Assembly (NCBI RefSeq): GCF_014930455.1
Contig: NZ_JAAIYO010000002.1
Span: 124,001-188,000 of the forward strand
Direction: 5' to 3'
Length of the DNA stretch: 64,000 nucleotides
Source of the DNA: Corallococcus soli
GTDB lineage: Bacteria; Myxococcota; Myxococcia; Myxococcales; Myxococcaceae
Positions 9,695-18,329 of the stretch are shown in pieces. The position numbers and the translations under genes are program-made. Position 1 is the stretch's first letter. The number at the start of each line of letters is the position of its first letter. The notes beneath the pieces are model-generated. The model ran no database searches, had not been told where the DNA came from, and saw only the letters and a program-made list of their open reading frames with translations.

Positions 9695-10603
9695 ATGTAT
9701 GCCCGCGCTTGCATCGCACTGCTGCTGATTCTCTCTGCCTGCGCCACGTCGGGGCCGAGCCCAGGCGAAGCCGTGGCCCGGAGTCCAAGGAACGCCAACC
9801 TCCAGAGAGCGGCGGCGCTGCCCTGGACGGATGAGGGGCGGTGTGTCGTCCAGGAGGCCTCCCATCCCTGGCCCGAGGTGGTTGAGCAGTGCTTCCACGC
9901 GCTCGACCAGGAGCGGCTCCGGTTTCGAGATCCCACGGGGCGCTGCGCTGTCGCCTCCGCGGGCGCGGCTGCCATGGGCATCGGGTTCTGCGTCCTCGCG
10001 GCCCCGGAGATCATCGTGGGCGCGGTGATCGTGGTGGGGGTGGTGGTGGTGGGCATCGCCATCAAGGAAGCGCTGGATGCGTATGAGCTGAAGCGGGCCG
10101 ATCCCGAGGATGCTGTGCCCGTGCTTGAAACGAAGCCCGCTCCGCGGGAGTCCGTGGCGGAAAGACGGCCCAAGCCGCAGCCCGCAGGGCAGGACTGGCT
10201 TCCTCCCATGCCCCCCGATGCCAGGGAGCGGGAGCGCCGCCCGGAGTGCAAGCCCATCCCGGTGCCTCACCTGGGGGGCGATGTCCTGCACAACATGTGC
10301 GCCGACAGGGTGCCGCGGAATGGCTTCCCTGGCTCGGATGTGCTCGTCAACGGGAAGCGGTTTGACGCGCTTCAACTCCACGCGCGCGTGCTGTGGGAGG
10401 TGAAGACCGACAACTTCGACACGTACACGGCCGACCTGCAGCGGATTGTGCTCGAAAAGCAGGTGCGCGAACTGCAACGAGAGCGCGCCCTGGCGCTGGC
10501 GTGCGGATTTGAATTCCGGGTGGGTGTGCGAAGCGCCGCGCACAAATTCGCACTGGGGCTCTTGGATGAAACCCTCGAAGTCGTCGTGATGGACTGGTGC
10601 TGA
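9695..10603 (+). CDS. Lipoprotein with nuclease-like C-terminus, SitA-like toxin candidate
   Basis: This 302-residue protein has a GAAAGGA ribosome site and a textbook lipobox (LLLILSAC, Cys near residue 16). The middle has a long hydrophobic stretch (about residues 87-128, AAAMGIGFCVLAAPEIIVGAV) and then a proline-rich linker. The C-terminal ~110 residues look like a PD-(D/E)xK nuclease: FDALQLHARVLWEVKTDNF supplies D, E and K in order, followed by a helix QRIVLEKQVRELQRE. I recall this C-terminus as DUF6310. Lipoprotein plus toxin domain plus immediately downstream partner is the arrangement of SitA toxins that Myxococcus passes between cells by outer-membrane exchange. No SitB-like gene precedes it. 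Confidence 0.78.
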   Translation: MYARACIALLLILSACATSGPSPGEAVARSPRNANLQRAAALPWTDEGRCVVQEASHPWPEVVEQCFHALDQERLRFRDPTGRCAVASAGAAAMGIGFCVLAAPEIIVGAVIVVGVVVVGIAIKEALDAYELKRADPEDAVPVLETKPAPRESVAERRPKPQPAGQDWLPPMPPDARERERRPECKPIPVPHLGGDVLHNMCADRVPRNGFPGSDVLVNGKRFDALQLHARVLWEVKTDNFDTYTADLQRIVLEKQVRELQRERALALACGFEFRVGVRSAAHKFALGLLDETLEVVVMDWC

Positions 10604-10604
10604 C

Positions 10605-11372
10605 ATGTCGCCTGCGCAAAGAAATAACCTCGCCATCTTCGTCACCGCACCCGCACGCGTGGGCAACGATGACCGTCCCCTGGCCATCGTTCGTGCCATG
10701 GAGCGCGCTACCCCTGGCTTGCGCTTGGAGTGGACGATTTCTGACGAGGGGAAGCTCGTGCCACTGCAAGCGCGTGATGTGTGGGTTGCCGAGGGGAGAC
10801 CGGGCGAGTCGGGCTTTCCGCTCATCTGCAACGGCGGTCATGAGAGCGGTCGTGTGACCCTCTTCGGCCTGGAGAGACCCGCGCTCCTCGGACCGGGAGG
10901 TCAGCCGGTGTTCGATGTCCACGCGGAGCTGCCCCTGAATGCAGCCACCATGGCGGAGTCAGCGGCTGTACTGGAGGCTGTCGCGGAGGGGGCTCGCGCG
11001 TACTGGGGACACGCGACACCTTTCAATACGACCGTGGAGATCTCGCGGCAGGTGCGCCATCCGGTGCGCAAGCCGGGAGTTCCGCCTCGGGGGCTGCCAG
11101 CACTCAATCTCCGCGAGTTCATCCGCTCGCCTGAGATTCCACACCGCCTGGGATGGCTGAACTACTGGTCATCCGCTACCGCAAGCGTCATCGGGTTTCC
11201 GGACCCGGCCCGTGATCTGGACCTCCTCTCACGGGCGAGGCGCACCGCGATGGGGGGATGGGTTGTCCGGCTCACGAACGAGCCGCTCGACCTGGACAAC
11301 CCAGCCCACCTGGAAGTGCTCCTGCGGACCTACGAGCGCTTCCCGGTGATTGGCGGGCGCGCAGCGCCTTGA
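10605..11372 (+). CDS. Cognate partner of the lipoprotein toxin, SitI-like immunity candidate
   Basis: This 255-residue soluble protein begins one base after the toxin-candidate stop, so the two are almost certainly co-translated. I recall its type as DUF5953, a family found in myxobacteria beside DUF6310 lipoproteins. No enzymatic motif is visible. It has a beta-rich N-terminus (NLAIFVTAPARVGNDDRPLAIVRAM) and ends in a short helix (LEVLLRTYERFPVIG). There is no signal peptide, which suits an immunity protein neutralising a nuclease in the cytoplasm. The immunity role is inferred from position and partner type only. Confidence 0.72.
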   Translation: MSPAQRNNLAIFVTAPARVGNDDRPLAIVRAMERATPGLRLEWTISDEGKLVPLQARDVWVAEGRPGESGFPLICNGGHESGRVTLFGLERPALLGPGGQPVFDVHAELPLNAATMAESAAVLEAVAEGARAYWGHATPFNTTVEISRQVRHPVRKPGVPPRGLPALNLREFIRSPEIPHRLGWLNYWSSATASVIGFPDPARDLDLLSRARRTAMGGWVVRLTNEPLDLDNPAHLEVLLRTYERFPVIGGRAAP

Positions 11373-11374
11373 CC

Positions 11375-11400
11375 CCCGGGTCCCCCGAGCGCCACCCGGG
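11375..11400. terminator. Short hairpin between convergent genes
   Basis: A perfect 7-bp inverted repeat (CCCGGGT / ACCCGGG, 12-base loop) sits just after the immunity-candidate stop and before the convergent DUF1501-like gene end. It could act as a weak bidirectional terminator. There is no T-run. Confidence 0.35.
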
Positions 11401-11436
11401 CTTCGTGGAGACGGCCGGGGGCGCTGGGGACTGGCA

Positions 11437-12981
11437 TCACGCGCGCCTGAAGGCGCTCGCGTCCGGCAGGCCGCTGCCTCCCAGGTCCGCGCCCATGGCG
11501 GTGAGGACGCCGGAGAAGATGTCCGGCTCGTTGGACGTCATCTTGCCCGGCTGCGCCTCTCCGGTGCGCGCGTCGAAGCCGTAGGTGAGCGTGGTGTTCG
11601 GGTCCATGCCGCCCAGCACCGTGTTGCCCTTCACCATGGGGGACAGGAGCAGGAAGCCGTTGTTCAGGTCGTGGCCTGAGCCGAACTCGGTGGCGTTGGT
11701 GGGGCGCGGGCGGGTGCGGCCGAAGTCCGTGGCCACGTAGATCATCGTGCGATCCCACATGGACTCGCCGGTCGCCGCGTCGAACGGTTCCGACTTGAGC
11801 AGGCCGATGAGCGAGTCCACCGCGCCCAGGATGCGCGCCCACATGAAGGCCTGTCCACCCCGGTGGTCGTTGTGGCTGATGTCGAACGCGAGCGGCGGGT
11901 TGGCGATGCCGTTGGCCCCGCCCACCGCGACGTTGAAGTCCGGCCCCAGCGTCACCGACACGGACACGCGGTACTTGAGCAGCAGGAACGCGAGCGCCGC
12001 CTGGCCCTCCACCGGGTCGGTGAAGAACGCGGGGAAGGCCGCGCGCAGCCGCGCTCCGTCCGGGGAGCTGTCCAGCCCGTACTTCGCCAGGGGAATCTGC
12101 GGCGGCGCGTTGGGCAGGATGTTGAGCCGGGTGATGAGGTCCATGCCCTCCAGCTTCGGCTGCTGCACGCTGCGCTGCTCGTTCCAGCGCCGCAGGGCCG
12201 CGCTGTCCTGGAAGGTGCGGCCGAAGATGGACTTCTCATCCAGCGCGTTGCGCGTGGAGCGCGCCAGCGCGATGACGTCCTTCGACGGCGCGTTGGCGAT
12301 GCCGCGCGAGCCATCCAGCCCCAGGGGCCAGAGGGATGGGTTGACCACCGTCTCCCCGAAGCAGGCCAGGGGCAGGTCCGGGTCGGTGCCTCGCTCCGAG
12401 TAGCCGCCGGTGCCCATGTTGACGTTGGGCAGCGGCATGCTCGCCCCCCACTGGAGCGCGACCGCCTCCTGGAGCGTGCGGCCCCGCCAGGCCGCGTTGC
12501 CCGTGAGCGAACGCTTCTGGGCGATGCCGTGGTTCACCGACGTGCCCACGGACGTGGCCACCAGCATGTCGTTCATGTGCTTCTTCACGAACGCCAATTG
12601 GTCGGTGTTGACCGGGATGGGGATGCTGCCCAGCCGGCTGTTGCTGTACTTCACCGCGCGGAAGGGGCTGCCCGTCACGGCCTGCACCTGCGCGTCCGGG
12701 AAGGTGTTGAGCGCGCCCGCGTTGGCGCACTCGGACTGGCGCACGGCGAGGAAGCTGTCGACGATGGACGCGCCTCCCGCGGCCCCGATGACGATGAGGA
12801 ACTTCGGCTTGCCGTCGAGCGCGTCGCGCTTGCGGCCCAGCTTCTCCAGCGCCTCGGGCGTCTGGAGGGACTCGCGGCAGCCGGAGAGGAGGGGGCCCAG
12901 GGTGGCGGAGCCCGCAGCGCAGAGCGACAGCGCCCGCAGCATCTCCCGACGCGACAGCCGACCGGTGTGTTTGAGGGTCAT
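11437..12981 (-). CDS. Tat-exported DUF1501-like protein
   Basis: This 514-residue protein has a twin-arginine signal (LSRREMLRALSL) followed by a hydrophobic run and a lipobox-like LLSGC, so it is probably folded first and then exported as a periplasmic lipoprotein. The body resembles the DUF1501/sulfatase-like family (alkaline phosphatase fold): FLIVIGAAGGASIVDS near the start and DRTMIYVATDFGRT with NNGFLLLSPMVKG near the end. Known members often sit beside secreted c-type cytochrome-domain proteins in planctomycetes and myxobacteria, as here. Substrate and reaction are unknown. It is transcribed after the two genes at 12993-15066, 11 bases downstream, so all three form an operon. Confidence 0.82.
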   Translation of the reverse strand: MTLKHTGRLSRREMLRALSLCAAGSATLGPLLSGCRESLQTPEALEKLGRKRDALDGKPKFLIVIGAAGGASIVDSFLAVRQSECANAGALNTFPDAQVQAVTGSPFRAVKYSNSRLGSIPIPVNTDQLAFVKKHMNDMLVATSVGTSVNHGIAQKRSLTGNAAWRGRTLQEAVALQWGASMPLPNVNMGTGGYSERGTDPDLPLACFGETVVNPSLWPLGLDGSRGIANAPSKDVIALARSTRNALDEKSIFGRTFQDSAALRRWNEQRSVQQPKLEGMDLITRLNILPNAPPQIPLAKYGLDSSPDGARLRAAFPAFFTDPVEGQAALAFLLLKYRVSVSVTLGPDFNVAVGGANGIANPPLAFDISHNDHRGGQAFMWARILGAVDSLIGLLKSEPFDAATGESMWDRTMIYVATDFGRTRPRPTNATEFGSGHDLNNGFLLLSPMVKGNTVLGGMDPNTTLTYGFDARTGEAQPGKMTSNEPDIFSGVLTAMGADLGGSGLPDASAFRRA

Positions 12982-12992
12982 GGACGGGTTCC

Positions 12993-13649
12993 TCAGTAGA
13001 AGACGGCTTCAGCGGAAGAGAAGACGGCGAGACACGCGGCCTGCATCCAGGCGACGCCCGGGTTGGACGTGCCGGTGGCTTCCACGTCGAGCGCCAGCCG
13101 CACCAGCGTGTCGCGCTCCTCCTGGGTCGGGTCGCGCAGCCAGGCCCGCCGCGCCAGGGACGACACCGCCGTGGCGACGGCGGGGCTCGCCGCGTCGGTG
13201 AGCTTGCCGTTCGTCAGCGTGACGCCCTTGAACACCACCGCGGTGGCCGGCACGTTGACGTCCAGGGCGATGCGCGCGTTGCAGGCGGAGAGCACGGTGC
13301 GCTCCACCGCCAGCGGCGCGGCGGCGCCCGTCACCGGGGCCGTCTCGTAGACGCTGTGCTCGTACGGATCCACGCCGCCCAGGGACACGCCGTGCACCGT
13401 CTGACAGGGGTACTGGCCCAGCTCGTTGCACACGGCGGAGGCGGGCAGCTCCAGCGCGGTGGCCAGGTCCAGCGACAGGCGCTCGGGGCCCTTGAAGCGC
13501 AGGTTGCCCTTCTGGGACTTCGCGACGCCGCCGTCGTAGGCGGGCGCCACCCCACCTCCGGCGCCAGGGCCCAGGTCGGTGGCGAGGGGGACCTTGTCGG
13601 AGCAGCCCGTCAGGAGGAGGCAGGTCAGGAGCAGGCGTTCAGGGCGCAC
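12993..13649 (-). CDS. Small secreted lipoprotein of the cytochrome/DUF1501 operon
   Basis: This 218-residue protein starts at GTG 13649, overlapping the end of the cytochrome gene by 11 bases. It has a short signal peptide ending in a lipobox (LLTCLLLTGC). The rest is an unrecognised mixed domain with two cysteines close together (CNELGQYPC) that could form a disulfide. The C-terminal helix SSLARRAWLRDPTQEERDTL resembles the PTxEE segments of DUF1592-type proteins, which suggests descent from a larger split protein. Function unknown. The tight overlap indicates a shared complex or process. Confidence 0.75.
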   Translation of the reverse strand: MRPERLLLTCLLLTGCSDKVPLATDLGPGAGGGVAPAYDGGVAKSQKGNLRFKGPERLSLDLATALELPASAVCNELGQYPCQTVHGVSLGGVDPYEHSVYETAPVTGAAAPLAVERTVLSACNARIALDVNVPATAVVFKGVTLTNGKLTDAASPAVATAVSSLARRAWLRDPTQEERDTLVRLALDVEATGTSNPGVAWMQAACLAVFSSAEAVFY

Positions 13650-15066
13650 CGTAGGCCTCCGTGCGGATGAGGTCGTGCAGCATCTTCTGCACGCGGTAGT
13701 TGTGCGGGCCGCGCAGGGCCTGCCACGTGCGGACGAACTCCTCGTTCTCCTCTGGCGTGGGCGCGTGGCCGATGAGCAGCTTCCAGTAGTCGGTGACGGT
13801 GGAGATGGCGAAGGCGTCGCTGTTGCTCGCCACCTGCGCCCACTCCAGGAGGTTGTTGACGGGCTGGCCCAGGATGACGCCCTTCTCCGGCGTCTGCTTC
13901 AGGGTCGCGACTTCGTTGGGGAACAGCAGCTCCAGGCGGTTGGGCACGTAGCGGTTGGACAGCGCGCCGCTGATGCCGTTGTAGTTGCGGTACGGGTACG
14001 ACAGCGGGTCGAGCGTCGCGTGGCACGCGGCGCACTGTTCGGCCTGCACGCCCTTGGCGTCGTAGTCGCGGGGCTCGCTGGGCACGCTGTGCAGGCCCTC
14101 CTGCCTCGCGACGTCCAGGCCCAGGTACGCGCGGTACATCTGCGAGGCGGCGTTGCGCGGCAGCGCGGTGAACATGACGAACGCGGTGAGCGTCCACGCG
14201 CTCGTCATGTTGCCGGCGCGGTGCGCGGCGTCCACCGTCTGGGAGGAGAGCGTGTTGACGGACGTGTACGTGGTGGGGTTCGTGCCCGAGCGCTTCACGA
14301 AGTACCGGGCGGTGAGGACCTCGCGCGCGTCGTGGTCGTCCGTCTGGGACCAGGCGAAGAGGGCGTAGTCGTCGTAGTAGTCAGCCAGGGGAATCTGGCC
14401 TGCGTCCTCGCCGGACTTGATGGAGCCCACGGGCCTGATTTTGGGGTGGGCCAGCTTCCAGAGCTGCCCGTGCTTGCCGCGCCAGAAGTCGGACTGAAGG
14501 CAGCGGTCCAGCTCCTGGTCGATGAAGGCGCGCTTCTTCTCCTCGCTGCCCAGCTCCAGGAACGTCTGCACCTGCACGTAGGTGGGGGACACGCCGCAGA
14601 AGTCGCTCAGCATCCGGCGGTACACGAAGCGCGTGTCGTACTGGCAGACCTTGAATTGGGGGTTCTCTCCGCCGCCGCAGACGCCGCTGGGCGGGAGGCT
14701 CCGGGCGTCGCCGGGCAGCGAGCCCTGCTCGATCTCAAACTGGTTCGGGGCCTGGTCGCCGTCGGTGTCCTCGGTGGCGATGGCGCGCAGCGCGGCGGGC
14801 AGCGCCTGGGCGAAGTCCGCGTCGGAGAGGGGGCGTGGCTTGCCGGGGGCCAACGAGCCCTCCAGCGCGGCGCCGTACGTGTTCCGCTGGGGCGGGGCCA
14901 CGTGACAGTAGGTGCAGGCGGGCTGGGTGCCCTGGCACGCGGGCGCGGTGGGGTACTCGGCGCAGAAGAGGCCGGGGCCGCCAGGCTTGGCCGCGACCGG
15001 GGTCGCGAACCCCAGCAGCAATCCGAGCAGCAGCCAGCGGCTCGGGGTTTCAGGGAGTGGGGGCAC
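13639..15066 (-). CDS. Secreted di-haem c-type cytochrome-like protein (DUF1592/DUF1588 type)
   Basis: This 475-residue protein starts with GTG and a signal peptide (LLLGLLLGFATPVAA). Two haem c attachment motifs are visible: CTYCH near residue 51 and CAACH near residue 353. A DxDxD stretch (EDTDGDQAPNQFEIEQG) looks like a calcium loop. The second haem motif is followed by DPLSYPYRNYNGISG, close to the DUF1588 signature CHxxxDPxGxxxEN. These are parts of large planctomycete/myxobacterial cytochrome-domain proteins of unknown role that pair with DUF1501/DUF1552 partners. It is the first gene of a three-gene minus-strand operon. Confidence 0.84.
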   Translation of the reverse strand: MPPLPETPSRWLLLGLLLGFATPVAAKPGGPGLFCAEYPTAPACQGTQPACTYCHVAPPQRNTYGAALEGSLAPGKPRPLSDADFAQALPAALRAIATEDTDGDQAPNQFEIEQGSLPGDARSLPPSGVCGGGENPQFKVCQYDTRFVYRRMLSDFCGVSPTYVQVQTFLELGSEEKKRAFIDQELDRCLQSDFWRGKHGQLWKLAHPKIRPVGSIKSGEDAGQIPLADYYDDYALFAWSQTDDHDAREVLTARYFVKRSGTNPTTYTSVNTLSSQTVDAAHRAGNMTSAWTLTAFVMFTALPRNAASQMYRAYLGLDVARQEGLHSVPSEPRDYDAKGVQAEQCAACHATLDPLSYPYRNYNGISGALSNRYVPNRLELLFPNEVATLKQTPEKGVILGQPVNNLLEWAQVASNSDAFAISTVTDYWKLLIGHAPTPEENEEFVRTWQALRGPHNYRVQKMLHDLIRTEAYGAP

Positions 15067-15179
15067 GCGGGCTCCGAAGGTCGGGGACAGTCCTCTACGG
15101 ACACATCAACCCGGTGAATCAGAAACGGTTTCGGAGATTCGTGCGAGTGGGGAACTGTCGGACGTTCACCGGGGCCCGG

Positions 15180-16478
15180 TCACCACGGCTTGCGCTCCAG
15201 CAGGTGCCGCGACTGGGGAGCAAGGGAGAGGAAGGTCACGGGGGCACCCGCGACGCGCTCCACCTCCTCGACGTGCCTGCGGGCCGCGTCGGTGAGCTGC
15301 TCGAAGCGCCGGGCCCCCCAGTTGGTGGTGGCCAGCGCTCCCCCCAGCCCCAGCACCAGGTCCGTGGGCGCGTTGAGGGACGCCGACCTGCGCAGCCCCA
15401 CCCAGTCGAACGCGAAGGGCTCCTCGCCCTCCAGCGTGGGGCACACCAGGACCGTGCGGGCCACCCGGCCCGGCGCGATGCCCGCCGCCGCCAGACAGCC
15501 GCTCGCCGTCGCGTCGGAGGATGCGGCGCGGGTGGGCGTGCCTTCCAGGAGCACGCGGTGCCGCCGGGCGAAGGCGTCGTCCAGCACGTCGAGCGTGGGG
15601 CGCAGGAAGCCCTGGAGCGCCGCGACGCAGTGCGCCTCCTTCACGCCCGGGTGCCCCACCTCCAGGACGACGGCGCGCGGGTCGATGAAGAGCTGCTCTG
15701 GCCGCGCTCCCCGCTCCTCCAGCTCCAGGCGCAGGCGCTCCACGCACACGGGCGTCCCCGGGCCCAGCACGAGCCGCGCACCGGAGGCCGTGTGGGCGCC
15801 GGAGGGAAGCTGCGGGAAGGTGGAGAAGTCCCCGCGATGCTCCGGAGGGAGTCCGCCCACCCGGAGCAGGACGTCGTAGCCGGGCGCGAGGTGCGCCGCG
15901 ATGGGGCCCGTGTCCTCCTGTCCCCGCGGTCCTCCGATGAGGACATCCACGAGCCGCTCGTCCGGACGTCCATACAGCCCCAGCCGGCTGGCCACGCGCA
16001 CGAGCACCGCGTCGGCGGAGAGCCGCTCCGTGTCCAGGACGAGATCCGCGAGCGGCTCCAGGTCCCGCAGCGCGTGCTCGGAAGGCTGGCCCCAGGCCGC
16101 CTCGGCGTGGGGAGGGGCTGCTTCACGCGCGGCGCCTGACGCGGCCCGCACCGGCCCGGACGCCTCCAGGTGGACGTGCACGACGCGGAGCCGGGGGCTC
16201 CTGCGAAAGCCCTCCACCTGGGGCGCGCTGCTCACGGCGTCCACCACGACGAGCCCGGGGTGGGCGTGCTGCGTGAGCACGGCCTCCGCAAGCCAGCGTC
16301 CCCCGGTCTCCTCGTCCAGCGTGGCGCTCCAGTCCCGGGGCGGGCCTTCACCGTCACGCGCGGGGAGGAGGTCCCGCGAGCGCAGCTGCCGCGCCCCGAA
16401 CCGCCGCGCGAGCCCCTGGGCGAGGGTCGTCTTTCCCGCGCCCCCGGGCCCTGACACCACCACCACCGTGACCGCCAT
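15180..16478 (-). CDS. P-loop kinase fused to degenerate adenylosuccinate synthetase domain
   Basis: This 432-residue protein has two parts. Residues 1-175 are a small P-loop kinase: Walker A SGPGGAGKTTLAQGLARRFG and a VVVDAV strand. Residues 178-432 can be lined up with PurA by eye: DVLIGGPRGQEDTG for the family's GxQWGDEGKGK, FPQLPSG for HLxPSG, VLLEGT for xFEGA, SLNAPTDLVL for xLNxxxxxxLTKLDV, and EVERVAGAPVTFLSLAP near the end. The PurA catalytic Asp and the phosphate-loop lysines are replaced (GQEDTGP), while a His that could match the second catalytic residue remains. It may be a nucleotide-sensing or divergent ligase protein. I do not know a characterised member. Confidence 0.75.
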   Translation of the reverse strand: MAVTVVVVSGPGGAGKTTLAQGLARRFGARQLRSRDLLPARDGEGPPRDWSATLDEETGGRWLAEAVLTQHAHPGLVVVDAVSSAPQVEGFRRSPRLRVVHVHLEASGPVRAASGAAREAAPPHAEAAWGQPSEHALRDLEPLADLVLDTERLSADAVLVRVASRLGLYGRPDERLVDVLIGGPRGQEDTGPIAAHLAPGYDVLLRVGGLPPEHRGDFSTFPQLPSGAHTASGARLVLGPGTPVCVERLRLELEERGARPEQLFIDPRAVVLEVGHPGVKEAHCVAALQGFLRPTLDVLDDAFARRHRVLLEGTPTRAASSDATASGCLAAAGIAPGRVARTVLVCPTLEGEEPFAFDWVGLRRSASLNAPTDLVLGLGGALATTNWGARRFEQLTDAARRHVEEVERVAGAPVTFLSLAPQSRHLLERKPW

Positions 16479-16553
16479 GCGTTGCCCCTTCCGTGAAGAG
16501 GCGCAACGTAGAGAGCGCCGCGAGGGCCGCCCATACCCCGGAGGAGGGAGGCG

Positions 16554-17414
16554 CTACCGCCGCTGGGAGACGCGCACCCAGTCCACTTCCATCGTCTGGG
16601 GGCCCTGACGCAGCAGGTCCGCGGTGGCCTGCGGCACGCCGAAGTAGGGCTCCTTCGCGCCGTTGACGCCGGAGGGGTAGGTGCCGCCCACCGCGAAGTT
16701 GAGGATGATGAACAGGGGCTTGTCGAAGGCCCACGCGCCGTGCTGCTCGACCTCCGCGCGCGTCGTGGTCTTCACCAGCGCCCCGTCGATGAACCACTGG
16801 ATGTCCGTGGGCGAGGACTCGACGCGGTACTCGTGCCAGTCGCTCACGGGCGTGCTCGGGTGGAAGCGGCCGTTGATGGGCGTGTTGCCGGAGTAGCCCT
16901 GGCCATGCAGGGCGACGGAGATCCAGTCGCCGTAGCCGACGTTCTCCATGATGTCGAGCTCACCGCACGCCGGCCACCCCGTCTTCGCGATGTCCGCGCC
17001 CAGCATCCAGAACGCCGGCCACAGGCCCGGCCCCACCGGCAGCTTGATGCGCGCCTCGACGCGGCCGTGGCGGAACTCCCGCTTGCCCACGCTCTCCAGC
17101 CGGCCGGAGGTGAACGGATAGCCGTTGTTGGACTGGAGCCGCGCGGTGAGCTTCAGCGTGCCGTCGCTCACCGACACGTTGTCGGGCGACGTCGTGTACT
17201 GCTGCTGCTCGTCGTTGACGTGCACGTTCGTGTTGATGATCCAGTTGGACGCATCCACGGACGTGCCGTTGAACTCGTCGCTCCACACCTGGACCCAGCC
17301 GTCCCCGGCGCGGGCGGCCTCCTCGCGCTGGGGCGCGACCGGCGCTCCCGCACAGGCCATCAGCCCCGCGCCCAGCGCCCATGCTCCCACCGTCCTGCTC
17401 CATGTCGACGCCAT
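16554..17414 (-). CDS. GH16 family glucanase, secreted lipoprotein
   Basis: This 286-residue protein starts at ATG after a GAGGAG site, with a signal peptide ending LGAGLMAC (lipobox). One glycoside hydrolase family 16 domain fills residues 38-286. WVQVWSDEFNG opens the beta-jelly roll, and the catalytic ExDxxE is GELDIMENV near residue 150, where the first Glu is the nucleophile and the last the acid/base. LHGQGYSGNTPI and EVDWVRV close the fold. Such enzymes cleave beta-1,3 or mixed-linkage glucans, fitting predation on fungi or algae. It is a close paralogue of the gene at 18330-19655, which carries an extra N-terminal domain. Confidence 0.93.
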   Translation of the reverse strand: MASTWSRTVGAWALGAGLMACAGAPVAPQREEAARAGDGWVQVWSDEFNGTSVDASNWIINTNVHVNDEQQQYTTSPDNVSVSDGTLKLTARLQSNNGYPFTSGRLESVGKREFRHGRVEARIKLPVGPGLWPAFWMLGADIAKTGWPACGELDIMENVGYGDWISVALHGQGYSGNTPINGRFHPSTPVSDWHEYRVESSPTDIQWFIDGALVKTTTRAEVEQHGAWAFDKPLFIILNFAVGGTYPSGVNGAKEPYFGVPQATADLLRQGPQTMEVDWVRVSQRR

Positions 17415-17519
17415 CGCTGCTCCTCGAACGTGTGCCCCGAAGGGAGATGAATGCCGGCCGACCTGCTGGCGAGGCGGCCCGGTGCGCGCACACCGGGACC
17501 GGGTGAAGCCATGCGGGCC

Positions 17520-18272
17520 CTACTGGAGCGTCCGTCGGTCCACCGGCGCGCCGGGAGTCTCCCCGCGGTAGGGCGTGGCGGGAGGCAGCAGCAGCGCTTC
17601 GTGCAGCCGGCCCTCCACGTCCAGCGACACGTCCACCACGGGCTGGCGCACCGGCTCCACGCTGCCATCCGCGTGCAGGAGCACGCCGCCGCCCTGCGGA
17701 ATGCCGAGCCCCCGCGTGGGCAGTCCCCCCTGCCGCACCGCGAGCTTGAGGCCCGGCCAGTCGGGCGGCTCGTGCACGCCGATGAGGTACGGCGCCAGCC
17801 CCAGGGTGGGGAAGGGCTCGCCCTCCCGGGGCAGGTCGTCGCACCACGCGCCCAGCCCCAGGTGCATGGCGCCCGCGGACACGCCCAGCAGCATGGCGCC
17901 CGCCTGATGACGCTCGCGCAGGAGGGCATCCACCCCGTGCGCCTGGAACGCCTCCCAGCCCACGCGCGGGTCACCGCCCGCGAGCAGGATGATGTCCGCG
18001 TCCTTCAGCCACGCCAGGTCTTCGGCGGAGGGCGCGGCCGGAATGGGCCGGCACTGCGCACCGGAGAGGCCAATGCCCTCCATGGCCGCGGTGAAGATTT
18101 CATAGAAGGCCGGCACGTCGCCGTTGGAGGCGCCCAGGTAGGCGGCGCGCACGGGCGGCACGCGCAGCTCCGCGCCGGTGAGCACCCGCACGCAGTCCAG
18201 GAACGGACGTCCGTCCACGCGCCAGAACAAGGGGGCGCTGTCGGCCAGCAGGAGCAGGGGCGGGAGCGGCAT
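17520..18272 (-). CDS. Peptidase S51 family protein (dipeptidase E/cyanophycinase-like)
   Basis: This 250-residue cytoplasmic protein has the S51 fold. AAYLGASNGDVPAFYEIF opens it, DIILLAGGDPRVGWEAF is the strand before the nucleophile, and GVSAGAMHLG holds the catalytic serine of the nucleophile elbow. A His further on (GVHEPP) could complete the dyad or triad. Relatives hydrolyse Asp-X dipeptides or cyanophycin. The exact substrate is uncertain because the C-terminal third (LPPATPYRGETPGAPVD) diverges. It lies between the two GH16 paralogues on the same strand. Confidence 0.82.
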   Translation of the reverse strand: MPLPPLLLLADSAPLFWRVDGRPFLDCVRVLTGAELRVPPVRAAYLGASNGDVPAFYEIFTAAMEGIGLSGAQCRPIPAAPSAEDLAWLKDADIILLAGGDPRVGWEAFQAHGVDALLRERHQAGAMLLGVSAGAMHLGLGAWCDDLPREGEPFPTLGLAPYLIGVHEPPDWPGLKLAVRQGGLPTRGLGIPQGGGVLLHADGSVEPVRQPVVDVSLDVEGRLHEALLLPPATPYRGETPGAPVDRRTLQ

Positions 18273-18299
18273 GCCCGCGAGGATAGGTGGGGCGGGGGC

Positions 18300-18322
18300 G
18301 GGGAGCCACTGTGTGGCTCCCC
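18300..18322 (-). terminator. Strong hairpin downstream of second GH16 gene
   Basis: A perfect 10-bp inverted repeat (GGGGAGCCAC / GTGGCTCCCC) with a 3-base loop lies between the stop at 18330 and the next minus-strand start at 18272. There is no long T-run, but stem strength and position fit a terminator. Confidence 0.7.
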
Positions 18323-18329
18323 GGGACGA

